A stretch of DNA of 64,000 nucleotides from Bordetella trematum (GTDB lineage: Bacteria > Pseudomonadota > Gammaproteobacteria > Burkholderiales > Burkholderiaceae_B): contig NZ_FKBR01000005.1 in NCBI RefSeq assembly GCF_900078335.1, positions 1-64,000 on the forward strand, written 5' to 3'. Below, piece by piece: positions 45,001 through 53,554 of the stretch. Both the position numbers and the translations under genes were made by a program. How positions within the stretch are numbered: position 1 is the first letter of the stretch; each line of letters begins with the position of its first letter. Under the pieces are notes generated by a model. It had not been told where the DNA came from. It saw nothing but the letters and a program-made list of their open reading frames with translations, and searched no databases.

Positions 45001-45503
45001 TGCGCGCCGCACCGCTGGACAGCGCCCGGGTCATGGAATGGCTGCACGCCGTGCCGGACCCCGAGATCCCCGTCCTGTCGGTGGTCGATCTGGGCGTGGT
45101 GCGCGCCGTCGACTGGCAGGACGGCACGTGGGTGGTCACCATTACCCCGACCTACTCGGGCTGCCCGGCCATGCGCGAGATCCGCGAGGACATCGAGCGC
45201 GTGCTCGCCAGCCATGGTCTGGCGCCGGTTCGGGTGGAAACCCGGTTGTCGCCGGCCTGGACCACGGACTGGATGACCGAGCGCGGGCGGGCCGCCCTGA
45301 AAGACTACGGTATCGCTGCGCCCGCCGAACGCGCCATCGATATCTCCGGGATCAGCCGCCGACAGGCCATGCCGGCCATCGCCTGTCCGCGTTGCGGGTC
45401 GCGCAACACGCGCCTGATCAGCCATTTCGGTTCCACCTCCTGCAAGGCGCTCTATCGCTGCATTGCGTGCCATGAGCCCTTTGATTACTTCAAGACGCAT
45501 TGA
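45000..45503 (+). CDS. paaD: Phenylacetate degradation protein PaaD
   Basis: A 167-residue MIP18-family (DUF59) protein thought to help iron-sulfur or diiron centre assembly of the epoxidase. The N-terminal domain has VPDPEIPVLSVVDLGVV and TPTYSGCPAMREI. The C-terminal region carries a zinc-ribbon-like set of Cys (CPRCGS, and CIACHEPFDYFKTH at the end). It overlaps paaC by one base. Confidence 0.95.
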   Translation: MRAAPLDSARVMEWLHAVPDPEIPVLSVVDLGVVRAVDWQDGTWVVTITPTYSGCPAMREIREDIERVLASHGLAPVRVETRLSPAWTTDWMTERGRAALKDYGIAAPAERAIDISGISRRQAMPAIACPRCGSRNTRLISHFGSTSCKALYRCIACHEPFDYFKTH

Positions 45504-45513
45504 CCGGATTCTC

Positions 45514-46602
45514 ATGAGCCAGCCCCAATTCCATTCGCTCAAGGTCGCCTCGGTGGCGCGCAACACCCGCGATGCCGTGGTGGTGACCTTTGACCTGCCC
45601 GCAGACCTGAACGAGGTGTTCCGCTTCCGCCCGGGCCAGTACCTGACGCTGCGCACCCAGCTCGACGGCGAGGAAGTGCGCCGCTCGTATTCGATCTGCT
45701 CGGCGCCCGAGGACGGCGTGCTGCGCGTGGCCATCAAGCAGGTCGAGGAAGGCGTCTTTTCGAGTTGGGCCAACCAGCAGTTGCAGCCCGGCCAGACGCT
45801 CGAAGTGATGGCGCCGGCCGGCAACTTCACGCTCGATTTCGACGCGGCGAATCAGCGCCACTTTGTGGCCTTTGCGGTGGGCAGCGGCATCACGCCGGTG
45901 CTGTCGCTGGTGAAAACCGCGTTGTCGGCCGAACCCGAGAGCACGTTCACGCTGTTCTTCGGCAACCGCGCCTCCTCGTCGGTGCTGTTTCGCGAAGAGA
46001 TCGAAGACCTGAAGAACCGCTACATGCAGCGCTTTTCGCTGGTCTACATCATGAGCCGCGAAACCCAGGACATCGAGCTGTTCAACGGCCGTCTGGATGG
46101 CGACAAGGTCGAGCAACTGCTGGACACCTGGCTGGCCGGGCGCGAGGTGGACTATGTGTTCGTGTGCGGGCCGCAGACCATGACCGAAAGCGTGGTTGAG
46201 CGGCTGGCCGCGCGCGGGCTGGACAAGTCACGCGTGAAGTTCGAACTGTTCGGCGCGCCCAAGGGGCCGCGCAGCCTGCGTACCGGTCGGGATACGCCCG
46301 CCGCGCCCGGCAAGGGGCAGTGCGAAGTGACGGTCATCCAGGATGGCTATCAGCGCAGCTTCACCATTGCCAAGAACCAGGACAACGTGTTGGACGCGGC
46401 CCTGGCCCAGGGTGTTGAATTGCCCTATTCCTGCAAGGGCGGTGTCTGTTCGACCTGCCGCTGCAAGGTGATCGAGGGCGAGGTCGACATGGATGCCAAC
46501 TTTGCGCTGGAAGACTACGAGGTCGCGCGCGGCTTCGTGCTCAGTTGCCAAAGCTATCCGGTCACTGACCGGCTGGTGCTGGATTTCGACCAGGAAACCT
46601 GA
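45514..46602 (+). CDS. paaE: Phenylacetyl-CoA epoxidase reductase subunit E
   Basis: Passes electrons from NADPH to the diiron centre. The 362-residue protein has an FAD-binding domain (RRSYSICSAPEDG, RPGQYLTL), an NAD(P) domain (AVGSGITPVLSL, FVCGPQTM), and a C-terminal plant-type ferredoxin 2Fe-2S domain with CKGGVCSTCRCKV and a later Cys in FVLSCQSYP. The start follows the paaD stop by ten bases. Last gene of the ABCDE set; paaN follows after 87 bases. Confidence 0.96.
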   Translation: MSQPQFHSLKVASVARNTRDAVVVTFDLPADLNEVFRFRPGQYLTLRTQLDGEEVRRSYSICSAPEDGVLRVAIKQVEEGVFSSWANQQLQPGQTLEVMAPAGNFTLDFDAANQRHFVAFAVGSGITPVLSLVKTALSAEPESTFTLFFGNRASSSVLFREEIEDLKNRYMQRFSLVYIMSRETQDIELFNGRLDGDKVEQLLDTWLAGREVDYVFVCGPQTMTESVVERLAARGLDKSRVKFELFGAPKGPRSLRTGRDTPAAPGKGQCEVTVIQDGYQRSFTIAKNQDNVLDAALAQGVELPYSCKGGVCSTCRCKVIEGEVDMDANFALEDYEVARGFVLSCQSYPVTDRLVLDFDQET

Positions 46603-46689
46603 TTTTCAGGCCAGCCACTGCGCTGGCCAGTCTCGGGGCTGACCCGCCCCGTCTATTGCGAATCTATAAGAACCATCGGAGAGAAGGCA

Positions 46690-48354
46690 GTGTCCCAAGC
46701 ATTCTTTGAACGTCATCAGCCCGTCCTCGAACAGGCCCTGGCTGCGGCCCGCGATCGCGGCTACTGGAGCCCCTTTGCCGAGTCCCCCAGCCCGCGCAAT
46801 TATGGCGAGACCGCCGCACAGGATGGCCAGGCCGCCTTCGAGCAGGCGCTGGGCAAGGACTTCGCCCTGGACGGCGTCGCGGCCGAAGACTGGGTCAGCG
46901 AGGCCACGTCGCCGTTCGGCCTGGCGCTGAACATCCGCTATCCGCAGGTTTCGCCCGCCAGGCTGATCGCCTCGGCCCAGGCCGCCGCTGCCGACTGGCG
47001 TCGCGCCGGCCCGCGCACGTGGGTGGGCGTGTCGCTGGAAATCCTGGCGCGCCTGAACCGTCGCAGCTTCGAGATGGCGCACGCCGTGCAGCACACCACG
47101 GGCCAGGGTTTCATGATGGCGTTCCAGGCCGGCGGCCCGCATGCCCAGGATCGTGGCCTGGAGGCCGTGACCTACGCCTGGCAGGAAATGTCGCGCATCC
47201 CGGACGTGGCCTTGTGGGAAAAACCGCAGGGCAAGCATGATCCCATCCGCATGGAAAAGCGTTTCACGATCGTGCCGCGCGGTGTGGCGCTGGTGATCGG
47301 CTGCTCCACCTTCCCGACCTGGAACGGCTATCCGGGCCTGTTCGCCAGCCTGGCCACGGGCAACCCGGTGATCGTCAAGCCGCATCCGGCCGCCATCCTG
47401 CCGCTGGCCCTGACGGTGCAGATCGCGCGCGATGTGCTGCGCGAGGCGGGCCTGAATCCCGATGTCGTGCAGCTGGCCGCCCATGCGGCGGGCGACGATA
47501 CCGCGCAGCGCCTGGCGCTGGATCCGGCCGTCAAGCTGATCGACTTCACCGGCAGCTCGGCCAACGGCCAGTGGCTGGAAGACAATGCCCGCCAGGCCCA
47601 GGTCTATACCGAGAAGGCCGGTGTGAACCAGGTCATCATCGATTCGGTCGAGGACCTCAAGGCCGTGGTGCGCAATCTCGCCTTTTCGCTGGGCCTGTAT
47701 TCGGGCCAGATGTGCACCGCGCCGCAGAACATCTACGTGCCGCGCGATGGCATCCGCAGCGCCGAAGGCCATCTGTCGTTCGATGACGTGGCCGCAGCCA
47801 TCGGCGCCAGCGTCGAGAAACTCTCGGGCGACCCGGCCAAGGCCGTCGAACTGATCGGGGCGATCCAGAACGAGGCCACCGCGCAGCGCATCGAGCAGGC
47901 CCGCGCCCTGGGGCTGCCGGTGCTGGCCGAATCGCGCGCGCTGGAGCATCCGCAGTTTCCGCAGGCGCGGGTGCGCACCCCGCTGGTGCTGCGCGCCGAA
48001 GCCCGGGACGTGCGCATCTTCCAGGAATGGTTCGGGCCGATTTCCTTCGTCATCGCCACCGATTCCACCGCGCACAGCATCGAACTGGCACGCGAGACGG
48101 TGCGCGAGCATGGCGCGCTCAGCCTGTCGGTCTACACCACCGATGAGCAGGTGGCCGAGCAGGTCCAGGAAGCCGCCGAAGTGGCCGGCGTGTCGTGGTC
48201 GCTCAACCTGACCGGCGCGGTGTTCGTCAACCAGACCGCGGCCTTCAGCGACTTCCATGGCACCGGCGCCAACCCGGCTGCCAACGCGGCGCTGTCGGAC
48301 AGCGCTTTCGTGGCCAACCGTTTCCGCGTGGTGCAAGCCCGCCGCCACGTCTGA
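46690..48354 (+). CDS. paaN: Phenylacetic acid degradation protein PaaN (aldehyde dehydrogenase)
   Basis: A 554-residue aldehyde dehydrogenase-fold protein of the PaaN type found in many betaproteobacterial paa clusters, distinct from the two-domain PaaZ. It oxidises the semialdehyde released after ring cleavage. Seen are FTIVPRGVALVIGCSTFPTW, cited in parts PRGVALVIGCSTFPTW and KPHPAAILPLALT, DFTGSSANGQWLE, and GQMCTAPQNIYVP with the nucleophile Cys. The hydratase domain of PaaZ is absent. The start is GTG with GGAGA upstream. Confidence 0.9.
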   Translation: MSQAFFERHQPVLEQALAAARDRGYWSPFAESPSPRNYGETAAQDGQAAFEQALGKDFALDGVAAEDWVSEATSPFGLALNIRYPQVSPARLIASAQAAAADWRRAGPRTWVGVSLEILARLNRRSFEMAHAVQHTTGQGFMMAFQAGGPHAQDRGLEAVTYAWQEMSRIPDVALWEKPQGKHDPIRMEKRFTIVPRGVALVIGCSTFPTWNGYPGLFASLATGNPVIVKPHPAAILPLALTVQIARDVLREAGLNPDVVQLAAHAAGDDTAQRLALDPAVKLIDFTGSSANGQWLEDNARQAQVYTEKAGVNQVIIDSVEDLKAVVRNLAFSLGLYSGQMCTAPQNIYVPRDGIRSAEGHLSFDDVAAAIGASVEKLSGDPAKAVELIGAIQNEATAQRIEQARALGLPVLAESRALEHPQFPQARVRTPLVLRAEARDVRIFQEWFGPISFVIATDSTAHSIELARETVREHGALSLSVYTTDEQVAEQVQEAAEVAGVSWSLNLTGAVFVNQTAAFSDFHGTGANPAANAALSDSAFVANRFRVVQARRHV

Positions 48355-48365
48355 AGGAGCGCGCC

Positions 48366-49154
48366 ATGACATTCCATGACATCGCATTTTCCCTGGAAGG
48401 CGGCGTTGCCCGCCTGACCCTCAACCGCCCGGACAAGCTCAACAGCTTCACCGCGCGGATGCACGGCGAAGTGGCCGAGGCGCTGACGCGCGTCGAAACC
48501 GAAGGCGCGCGCGTCTTGCTGCTGACCGGCGCGGGCCGGGGCTTTTGCGCCGGCCAGGATCTCTCCGAGCGGCGTCCGGCGGAGGATGGCAGCCCGCCCG
48601 ACCTGGGCGAGACGGTCGAGCGCTACTACGCGCCGCTGGTGCGCCGTCTGGCCGCCTTGCCAATGCCCGTGGTGGTGGGCGTCAATGGCGTGGCTGCGGG
48701 GGCGGGTGCGAATCTCGCCTTTGCCGGCGATATCGTCATCGCCAAGGAGTCCGCCAGCTTCATCCAGTCGTTCTGCCGTCTGGGCCTGATTCCGGATACC
48801 GGCGGCACCTTCGTGCTGCCGCGGCTGGTGGGCCGTGCGCGTGCGGCCGGCCTGGCTTTGCTGGGCGATAAATTGCCGGCCCGCCAGGCCGAGCAATGGG
48901 GGCTGATCTGGCAGTGCGTGGCCGACGAGGAGTTCGAGGCGACCCTTGAGACGCTGGTCGGCCAGCTGGCCCAGGCGCCCACCAAGGGGCTGGCCTTCAC
49001 CAAGCGCGCACTGCAGGCGAGCCTGTCCAATGATCTGGCCACCCAGCTCGACCTGGAGCGCGACATGATGCGCGAACTGGGCCGCAGCGCCGACTACGCC
49101 GAAGGCGTGGCCGCCTTCCTCGACAAGCGTCAGCCGGCGTTCAAGGGGCAATGA
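48366..49154 (+). CDS. paaG: 1,2-epoxyphenylacetyl-CoA isomerase
   Basis: Crotonase-fold enzyme that turns the epoxide into the oxepin-CoA. The 262-residue protein has GRGFCAGQDLSERR, VVGVNGVAAGAGANLAFAGD (oxyanion hole region), and CRLGLIPDTGGTFVLPRLVG with the catalytic-type Asp as in PaaG. The context between paaN and paaI supports PaaG over a generic enoyl-CoA hydratase or PaaF. AGGAG lies about eight bases before the start. Confidence 0.92.
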   Translation: MTFHDIAFSLEGGVARLTLNRPDKLNSFTARMHGEVAEALTRVETEGARVLLLTGAGRGFCAGQDLSERRPAEDGSPPDLGETVERYYAPLVRRLAALPMPVVVGVNGVAAGAGANLAFAGDIVIAKESASFIQSFCRLGLIPDTGGTFVLPRLVGRARAAGLALLGDKLPARQAEQWGLIWQCVADEEFEATLETLVGQLAQAPTKGLAFTKRALQASLSNDLATQLDLERDMMRELGRSADYAEGVAAFLDKRQPAFKGQ

Positions 49155-49600
49155 TGCAGATTCCCACCGATCCGCAAGCGCTGGCCGATGCGGTCAGCGA
49201 AGCGATGTTCGCCGAGGATGCAGCCTCCCAGGGGCTGGGCATGAAGGTCGTTGAAAGCGGCCCAGGCTATGCCAGGCTCACCATGACGGTGCGCCCCGAC
49301 ATGCTCAACGGCCACAAGACCTGCCACGGCGGTTTCATCTTTGCCCTGGCCGACAGTTGCTTCGCCTTTGCCTGCAATTCGCGCAATGTCAGCACCGTGG
49401 CCTCCGGCTGCGTGATCGACTATCTGGCGCCGGGCTTTGAGGGCGATGTCCTGACCGCGGTCGGGCAGGAGCGCTCGCTGGCCGGGCGTACCGGCGTCTA
49501 TGACGTCACCGTCACCAATCAGGAGGGGCGCAACGTCGCCATTTTCCGCGGCCGCTCGTATCGAATAAAAGGGCAGATCATCGGTCAAGCCGAGACCTGA
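49151..49600 (+). CDS. paaI: Hydroxyphenylacetyl-CoA thioesterase
   Basis: Hot-dog-fold thioesterase that rescues CoA from dead-end ring-hydroxylated intermediates. The 149-residue protein has MLNGHKTCHGGFIFALADSCFAFACN, cited in parts NGHKTCHGGFIFALADSC, with the HGG motif and the catalytic Asp. It also has VIDYLAPGFEGDVLTA. Its ATGATG overlaps the paaG stop. The length and motif are those of PaaI. Confidence 0.95.
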   Translation: MMQIPTDPQALADAVSEAMFAEDAASQGLGMKVVESGPGYARLTMTVRPDMLNGHKTCHGGFIFALADSCFAFACNSRNVSTVASGCVIDYLAPGFEGDVLTAVGQERSLAGRTGVYDVTVTNQEGRNVAIFRGRSYRIKGQIIGQAET

Positions 49601-49670
49601 GCCCCGAGGATTTCCTTGTTGCGAATGCGGCCCCGGAGGGGGCCGCGCTGAATTTCAGGAGTGAGACACC

Positions 49671-50987
49671 ATGCCCAACACGATGAGCAAGCCGGGGCTG
49701 GACCCTATCGAACATGCCAGCCGTGACGAGTTGCAGGCGCTGCAACTCGAACGGCTCAAGTGGACGGTTCGCCATGCCTACGACAATGTGCCGCATTACA
49801 AGCGCGCCTTTGACGCGGCCGGCGTGCATCCCGATGACCTCAGGCAGCTTGCCGATATCGCCAAGTTCCCCTTCACCACCAAGAAGGATCTGCGCGAGAA
49901 CTACCCCTTTGGCATGTTCGCCGTGCCGCGCGAGCAGATTTCGCGCATCCACGCCTCCAGCGGCACCACCGGCAAGCCGACCGTGGTGGGCTACACCGCC
50001 GGCGACCTGGACAACTGGGCCAACCTGGTGGCGCGCTCGATCCGGGCGGCCGGCGGCAAGCGGGGCGATATCGTGCACGTGGCCTATGGCTATGGCCTGT
50101 TTACGGGCGGCCTGGGCGCGCACTATGGCGCCGAGCGCCTGGGTTGCACGGTGATCCCGATGTCGGGCGGCCAGACCGAGAAGCAGGTTCAGCTGATCCA
50201 GGATTTCCGTCCTGACATCATCATGGTCACGCCCTCCTATTTCTGCAACATCATCGAAGAGCAGCGCCGCCAGGGCATGGACCCGCGCGAGAGTTCGCTG
50301 CGCATCGGCATTTTCGGCGCCGAGCCCTGGACCGGGCAGATGCGCCACGACATCGAGCGCGAGGCCGGCATCGACGCGGTGGATATCTACGGCCTGTCGG
50401 AAGTGATGGGCCCGGGCGTGGCCAGCGAGTGCGTCGAGACCAAGGATGGTCCGGTCATCTGGGAAGACCACTTCTATGCCGAGATCATCCATCCGGAAAC
50501 GGGCCAGCCGGTGGCCGACGGCGAGTCGGGCGAACTGGTGTTCACCTCGCTGACCAAGGAGGCCATGCCCATCATCCGCTATCGCACCCGCGACCTGACC
50601 CGCCTGCTGGCGCCCACGGCCCGCAGCATGCGCCGCATCGGCAAGATCACCGGCCGCAGCGACGACATGCTGATCGTGCGCGGCGTGAATCTGTTTCCGA
50701 CCCAGGTCGAGGAGCTGGTGCTCAAGATCGACCAGCTGGCGCCGCACTATCAACTGGTGCTCTCGCGCCAGGGCAACCTCGATGAGCTGGAGATCCTGGC
50801 CGAGCTGCGGCCCGAATTCGGTCATCTGGGCGAAACCGAACGCGGCCAGCTTTGCAAGCAGTTGCAGCACGCCGTCAAGTCATACATCGGCGTGAGCGCG
50901 CGCATCGGCCTGCACGACGCTGGCGGCATCGAGCGCACCTTGACCGGCAAGGCCCGTCGCGTGGTGGACAAGCGCCCCAAGGATTGA
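49671..50987 (+). CDS. paaK: Phenylacetate-CoA ligase
   Basis: Activates phenylacetate to phenylacetyl-CoA with ATP, the first step of the pathway. The 438-residue adenylate-forming enzyme has the P-loop-like HASSGTTGKPTVVGYT, YGYGLFTGGLGAHYGAE, YGLSEVMGPGVASEC, and the C-terminal hinge GRSDDMLIVRGVNLFPTQVE. CAGGAG lies upstream. Last gene of the cluster, closed by a strong terminator. Confidence 0.97.
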   Translation: MPNTMSKPGLDPIEHASRDELQALQLERLKWTVRHAYDNVPHYKRAFDAAGVHPDDLRQLADIAKFPFTTKKDLRENYPFGMFAVPREQISRIHASSGTTGKPTVVGYTAGDLDNWANLVARSIRAAGGKRGDIVHVAYGYGLFTGGLGAHYGAERLGCTVIPMSGGQTEKQVQLIQDFRPDIIMVTPSYFCNIIEEQRRQGMDPRESSLRIGIFGAEPWTGQMRHDIEREAGIDAVDIYGLSEVMGPGVASECVETKDGPVIWEDHFYAEIIHPETGQPVADGESGELVFTSLTKEAMPIIRYRTRDLTRLLAPTARSMRRIGKITGRSDDMLIVRGVNLFPTQVEELVLKIDQLAPHYQLVLSRQGNLDELEILAELRPEFGHLGETERGQLCKQLQHAVKSYIGVSARIGLHDAGGIERTLTGKARRVVDKRPKD

Positions 50988-51002
50988 CGGGTCGCGAGGA
51001 GG

Positions 51003-51028
51003 AAAACGGGCCGCGGCCCGTTTTTTTT
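51003..51028 (+). terminator. Intrinsic terminator of the paa operon
   Basis: AAAACGGGCC and GGCCCGTTTT pair with a two-base centre, followed by a T run. Confidence 0.9.
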
Positions 51029-51066
51029 GGCCCTCGAAGGGATGCAAAGGCGCAGCGGCAGGGACG

Positions 51067-51092
51067 AAAAAAAAGGCCGTCGGGAGACGGCC
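51067..51092 (-). terminator. Intrinsic terminator of the gamma-glutamyltransferase gene
   Basis: GGCCGTC/GACGGCC stem with a four-base loop, followed on the minus strand by eight T. It serves the convergent ggt gene. Confidence 0.9.
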
Positions 51093-51140
51093 TTTGAGTG
51101 TTAATAAACGGTTGTTATGTTCGTGTCAGGGGGGCGTGCC

Positions 51141-52736
51141 TCAGAAGCCCACGGCCTGGCCGTCGCGGCGCGAGTCCGAGGCGGCGATATAGCCGCCGCC
51201 GGGCAGGCGCTGGATCAACTGGGCCGAGCCGAATTCCAGGCTGTCGGCCGGGGCCACGGCGACGTTGTGGCCGCGATCGCGCAGCGTCTGGACCACATCG
51301 GCCGGCAGGTGCGCCTCGACGTTGACCACCGGGCCGTTCTCGACCCGAAAGCGCGGGGCATCGCTCATGGCCTGCGGGTTCTGGCCGAAGGCGGCCAGTC
51401 GCGTGGTCATCTGCAGATGGCCCTGGGCCTGCATCGAGCCGCCCATCACGCCGAAAGACATCACCGGCTGGCCGTCCTTGCTCAGGAAGGCCGGAATGAT
51501 GGTGTGCATGGGCTGCTTGCGCGGGCCGACCTGGTTGGCGTGGCCCGGGGTGAGCACGAAGTTCAGGCCGCGGTTGTGCAGGCTGATGCCGGTGCCCGGC
51601 ACCACCACGCCCGACCCGAAACCGTGGTAGTTGGACTGGATGAAGGACACCATGGTGCCTTGCGCATCGGCGGCGGTCAGGTAGACCGTGCCGCCCGTGG
51701 ACGGCGCGCCGGCCAGCGGCGTGGCGGCGCGGTCCATCGAGATCAGGCGGGCGCGCTCGGCCAGGTACGCCGGATCCAGCAAGGCGGCGGCGTTCACGCG
51801 CATGTGAGCCGGGTCGGCAATATGGTGATGCAGGTCGGCGAAGGCCAGTTTCATGGCTTCGATGCTGACGTGGTAGTAGTCGGCGCTGTCGCGGCCCATC
51901 GATTCGAGGTCGAACTGCTCCAGCATGCCCAGCGCCATCAGGGCCGAAATACCCTGGCCGTTGGGGGGGATCTCGTGCAGGCGGTAGCCGCGGAATCCTT
52001 GCGAGATCGGCTCGACCCATTCGGGCTTGTGGGCGGCCAGGTCGTCGACGGTGATGGCGCCGCCGGTTTCACGCGCGTAGGCCGCGATCTTCTCTGCCAG
52101 GGCGCCGCGGTAGAAACTCTCGCCGCCGCTGTCGGCAATGTCGCGCAGCGTGCGTGCCTGCTCAGGAAAGCGCCACCATTGACCGGCCTCGGGGGCCTTG
52201 CCGTCGGGCAGGAAGGCCTGCGCGAAACCGGGTTCTTTGGCCAGTCTGGGCGCCTGGGTGGCCCATTGGCGTGCGATGGTGGGCGAGATCGGGAAGCCGC
52301 GCTCGGCGTATTCGATGGCCGGCTCGAAGAGCTGGGCAAAGGGCAGTTTGCCGAAGCGCTCATGCAGCGCCTTCCAGCCGGCCACCTGGCCGGGGACGGT
52401 GACCGTACCCCAGCCCGTGGGAGGCATGGTGTCGCGGCCGGCGAAATACTCGGGCGTCCAGGCAGCCGGAGAGCGGCCGCTGGAGTTCAGGCCATACAGC
52501 TTGCCCTCATGCCACACCAACGTGAACATGTCGCCGCCGATGCCGTTCATGACCGGCTCGACCACGGTCAGGGCGATGGCCGTGGCAATCGCGCTGTCGA
52601 CCGCGTTGCCGCCGGCCAGCATCATGCGCAATCCTGCCTGTGCCGCCAGCGGCTGGCTGGTGGCGACCGTGTTGGAAGCAAGCACGGGCATTTTTTTCGA
52701 GGCGTAGGGGAAAGTCCAATCAAAAGGCTGTGACAT
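51141..52736 (-). CDS. Gamma-glutamyltransferase family protein, cytosolic type
   Basis: An N-terminal nucleophile hydrolase acting on gamma-glutamyl amide bonds. The 531-residue precursor should self-cleave before the Thr in STGGTVYLTAADAQG (about residue 340). Other signs are GGNAVDSAIATAIALTVVEP, NGIGGDMF, and the small-subunit QSNYHGFGSG and MGGSMQAQGHLQM. No signal peptide is present, unlike periplasmic Ggt, so it belongs to the YwrD-like intracellular group. The substrate may be glutathione or another gamma-glutamyl compound. It diverges from a GntR regulator. Confidence 0.9.
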   Translation of the reverse strand: MSQPFDWTFPYASKKMPVLASNTVATSQPLAAQAGLRMMLAGGNAVDSAIATAIALTVVEPVMNGIGGDMFTLVWHEGKLYGLNSSGRSPAAWTPEYFAGRDTMPPTGWGTVTVPGQVAGWKALHERFGKLPFAQLFEPAIEYAERGFPISPTIARQWATQAPRLAKEPGFAQAFLPDGKAPEAGQWWRFPEQARTLRDIADSGGESFYRGALAEKIAAYARETGGAITVDDLAAHKPEWVEPISQGFRGYRLHEIPPNGQGISALMALGMLEQFDLESMGRDSADYYHVSIEAMKLAFADLHHHIADPAHMRVNAAALLDPAYLAERARLISMDRAATPLAGAPSTGGTVYLTAADAQGTMVSFIQSNYHGFGSGVVVPGTGISLHNRGLNFVLTPGHANQVGPRKQPMHTIIPAFLSKDGQPVMSFGVMGGSMQAQGHLQMTTRLAAFGQNPQAMSDAPRFRVENGPVVNVEAHLPADVVQTLRDRGHNVAVAPADSLEFGSAQLIQRLPGGGYIAASDSRRDGQAVGF

Positions 52737-52800
52737 GGCAGGGCGTTTGCAAAAGGAGTTCGGCGCGACAGGGATCGCGCAGGGTGGCGAATTGTATTCT

Positions 52801-52816
52801 TGGATAATTGGATCCA
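52801..52816. promoter_or_regulatory. Inverted repeat between ggt and gntR genes
   Basis: TGGAT-AATTGG-ATCCA is a perfect five-base inverted repeat with a six-base spacer in an AT-rich patch between the divergent genes. GntR/FadR-type regulators bind short palindromes of this kind, so it is a likely operator for both genes. Confidence 0.5.
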
Positions 52817-52912
52817 GTTTTATGTTAGCCTAGTTTTGCCCTGCATATCCGGATTCCCGGTAGCCGGTGGCGATATCATTCATCCCCCTGACTTTTCCGC
52901 CCCGACCTCGCC

Positions 52913-53542
52913 TTGCACAAATCCGCCCTGACGGCCGAAGAAGAGGCCTATCAATTCATCCAGCAGCAGATCCGCCTGGGTCAGTTCGAGCCGGGCATGC
53001 GCCTGGTGCCGGAGACCATCGCCAGCCAGATCGACACCAGCCGCATGCCGGTGCGCAGCGCGCTGCGCCGGCTGGCCGCCGAGGGCCTGGTGGAAATCCG
53101 GGCCAACCGCAGCGCCGTGGTGCGGGGCCTGAACCGCGAGGACATGCGAGAGGTCTTCGAGATGCGCGCCGTGCTCGAAGGGCTGGCGATACGCAATGCG
53201 GTGGCCAACATGGGGCCGCAGGCCATGCGCCGTCTGCGTGGGATGCTGGATCTGCTGGCCGAGGACGATATCGACTGGACCACGGCCCACCGTGAATTCC
53301 ATGAGTACCTCTGCAGCTTCTGCAACCAGCCCCGGTTGCTGGGTCAGATCGCCGAGCTGCATACGGTGGTCGAACCGTACATGCGGTTGTGGTCCGCCCA
53401 GCCCGAGCATGGCCTGCGTGCGCGCGCCTCGCACGACGCCTTGATCGAAGTGCTGCGCACCGGCGATCCGCAGGCCTGCGAACAGGCCATGCGCGAGCAC
53501 GTGATGCGCACCGTGCCCGCTTTGCTGGCGTTTCTGCGCTAG
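52913..53542 (+). CDS. GntR-family regulator, FCD (FadR) subfamily
   Basis: A 209-residue repressor-type protein with an N-terminal winged helix (LVPETIASQIDTSRMPVRSALRRL, cited in parts ETIASQIDTSRMPVRSALRR and EGLVEIRANR). A C-terminal all-helical FCD ligand domain follows, with EMRAVLEGLA, FHEYLC, and SHDALIEVL, where Asp/His residues usually bind a metal and an organic acid. The start appears to be TTG 52913. It diverges from the gamma-glutamyltransferase gene and converges on a TRAP transporter; either may be its target. Confidence 0.88.
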   Translation: MHKSALTAEEEAYQFIQQQIRLGQFEPGMRLVPETIASQIDTSRMPVRSALRRLAAEGLVEIRANRSAVVRGLNREDMREVFEMRAVLEGLAIRNAVANMGPQAMRRLRGMLDLLAEDDIDWTTAHREFHEYLCSFCNQPRLLGQIAELHTVVEPYMRLWSAQPEHGLRARASHDALIEVLRTGDPQACEQAMREHVMRTVPALLAFLR

Positions 53543-53554
53543 GCCAGCGTCGGC

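Noticed and set aside
46606-48387. A 593-residue minus-strand frame
   Set aside because: Antisense of paaN, with composition of a shadow frame and no ribosome site.
51117-52733. A 538-residue plus-strand frame
   Set aside because: Antisense of the gamma-glutamyltransferase gene, whose motifs are unambiguous.
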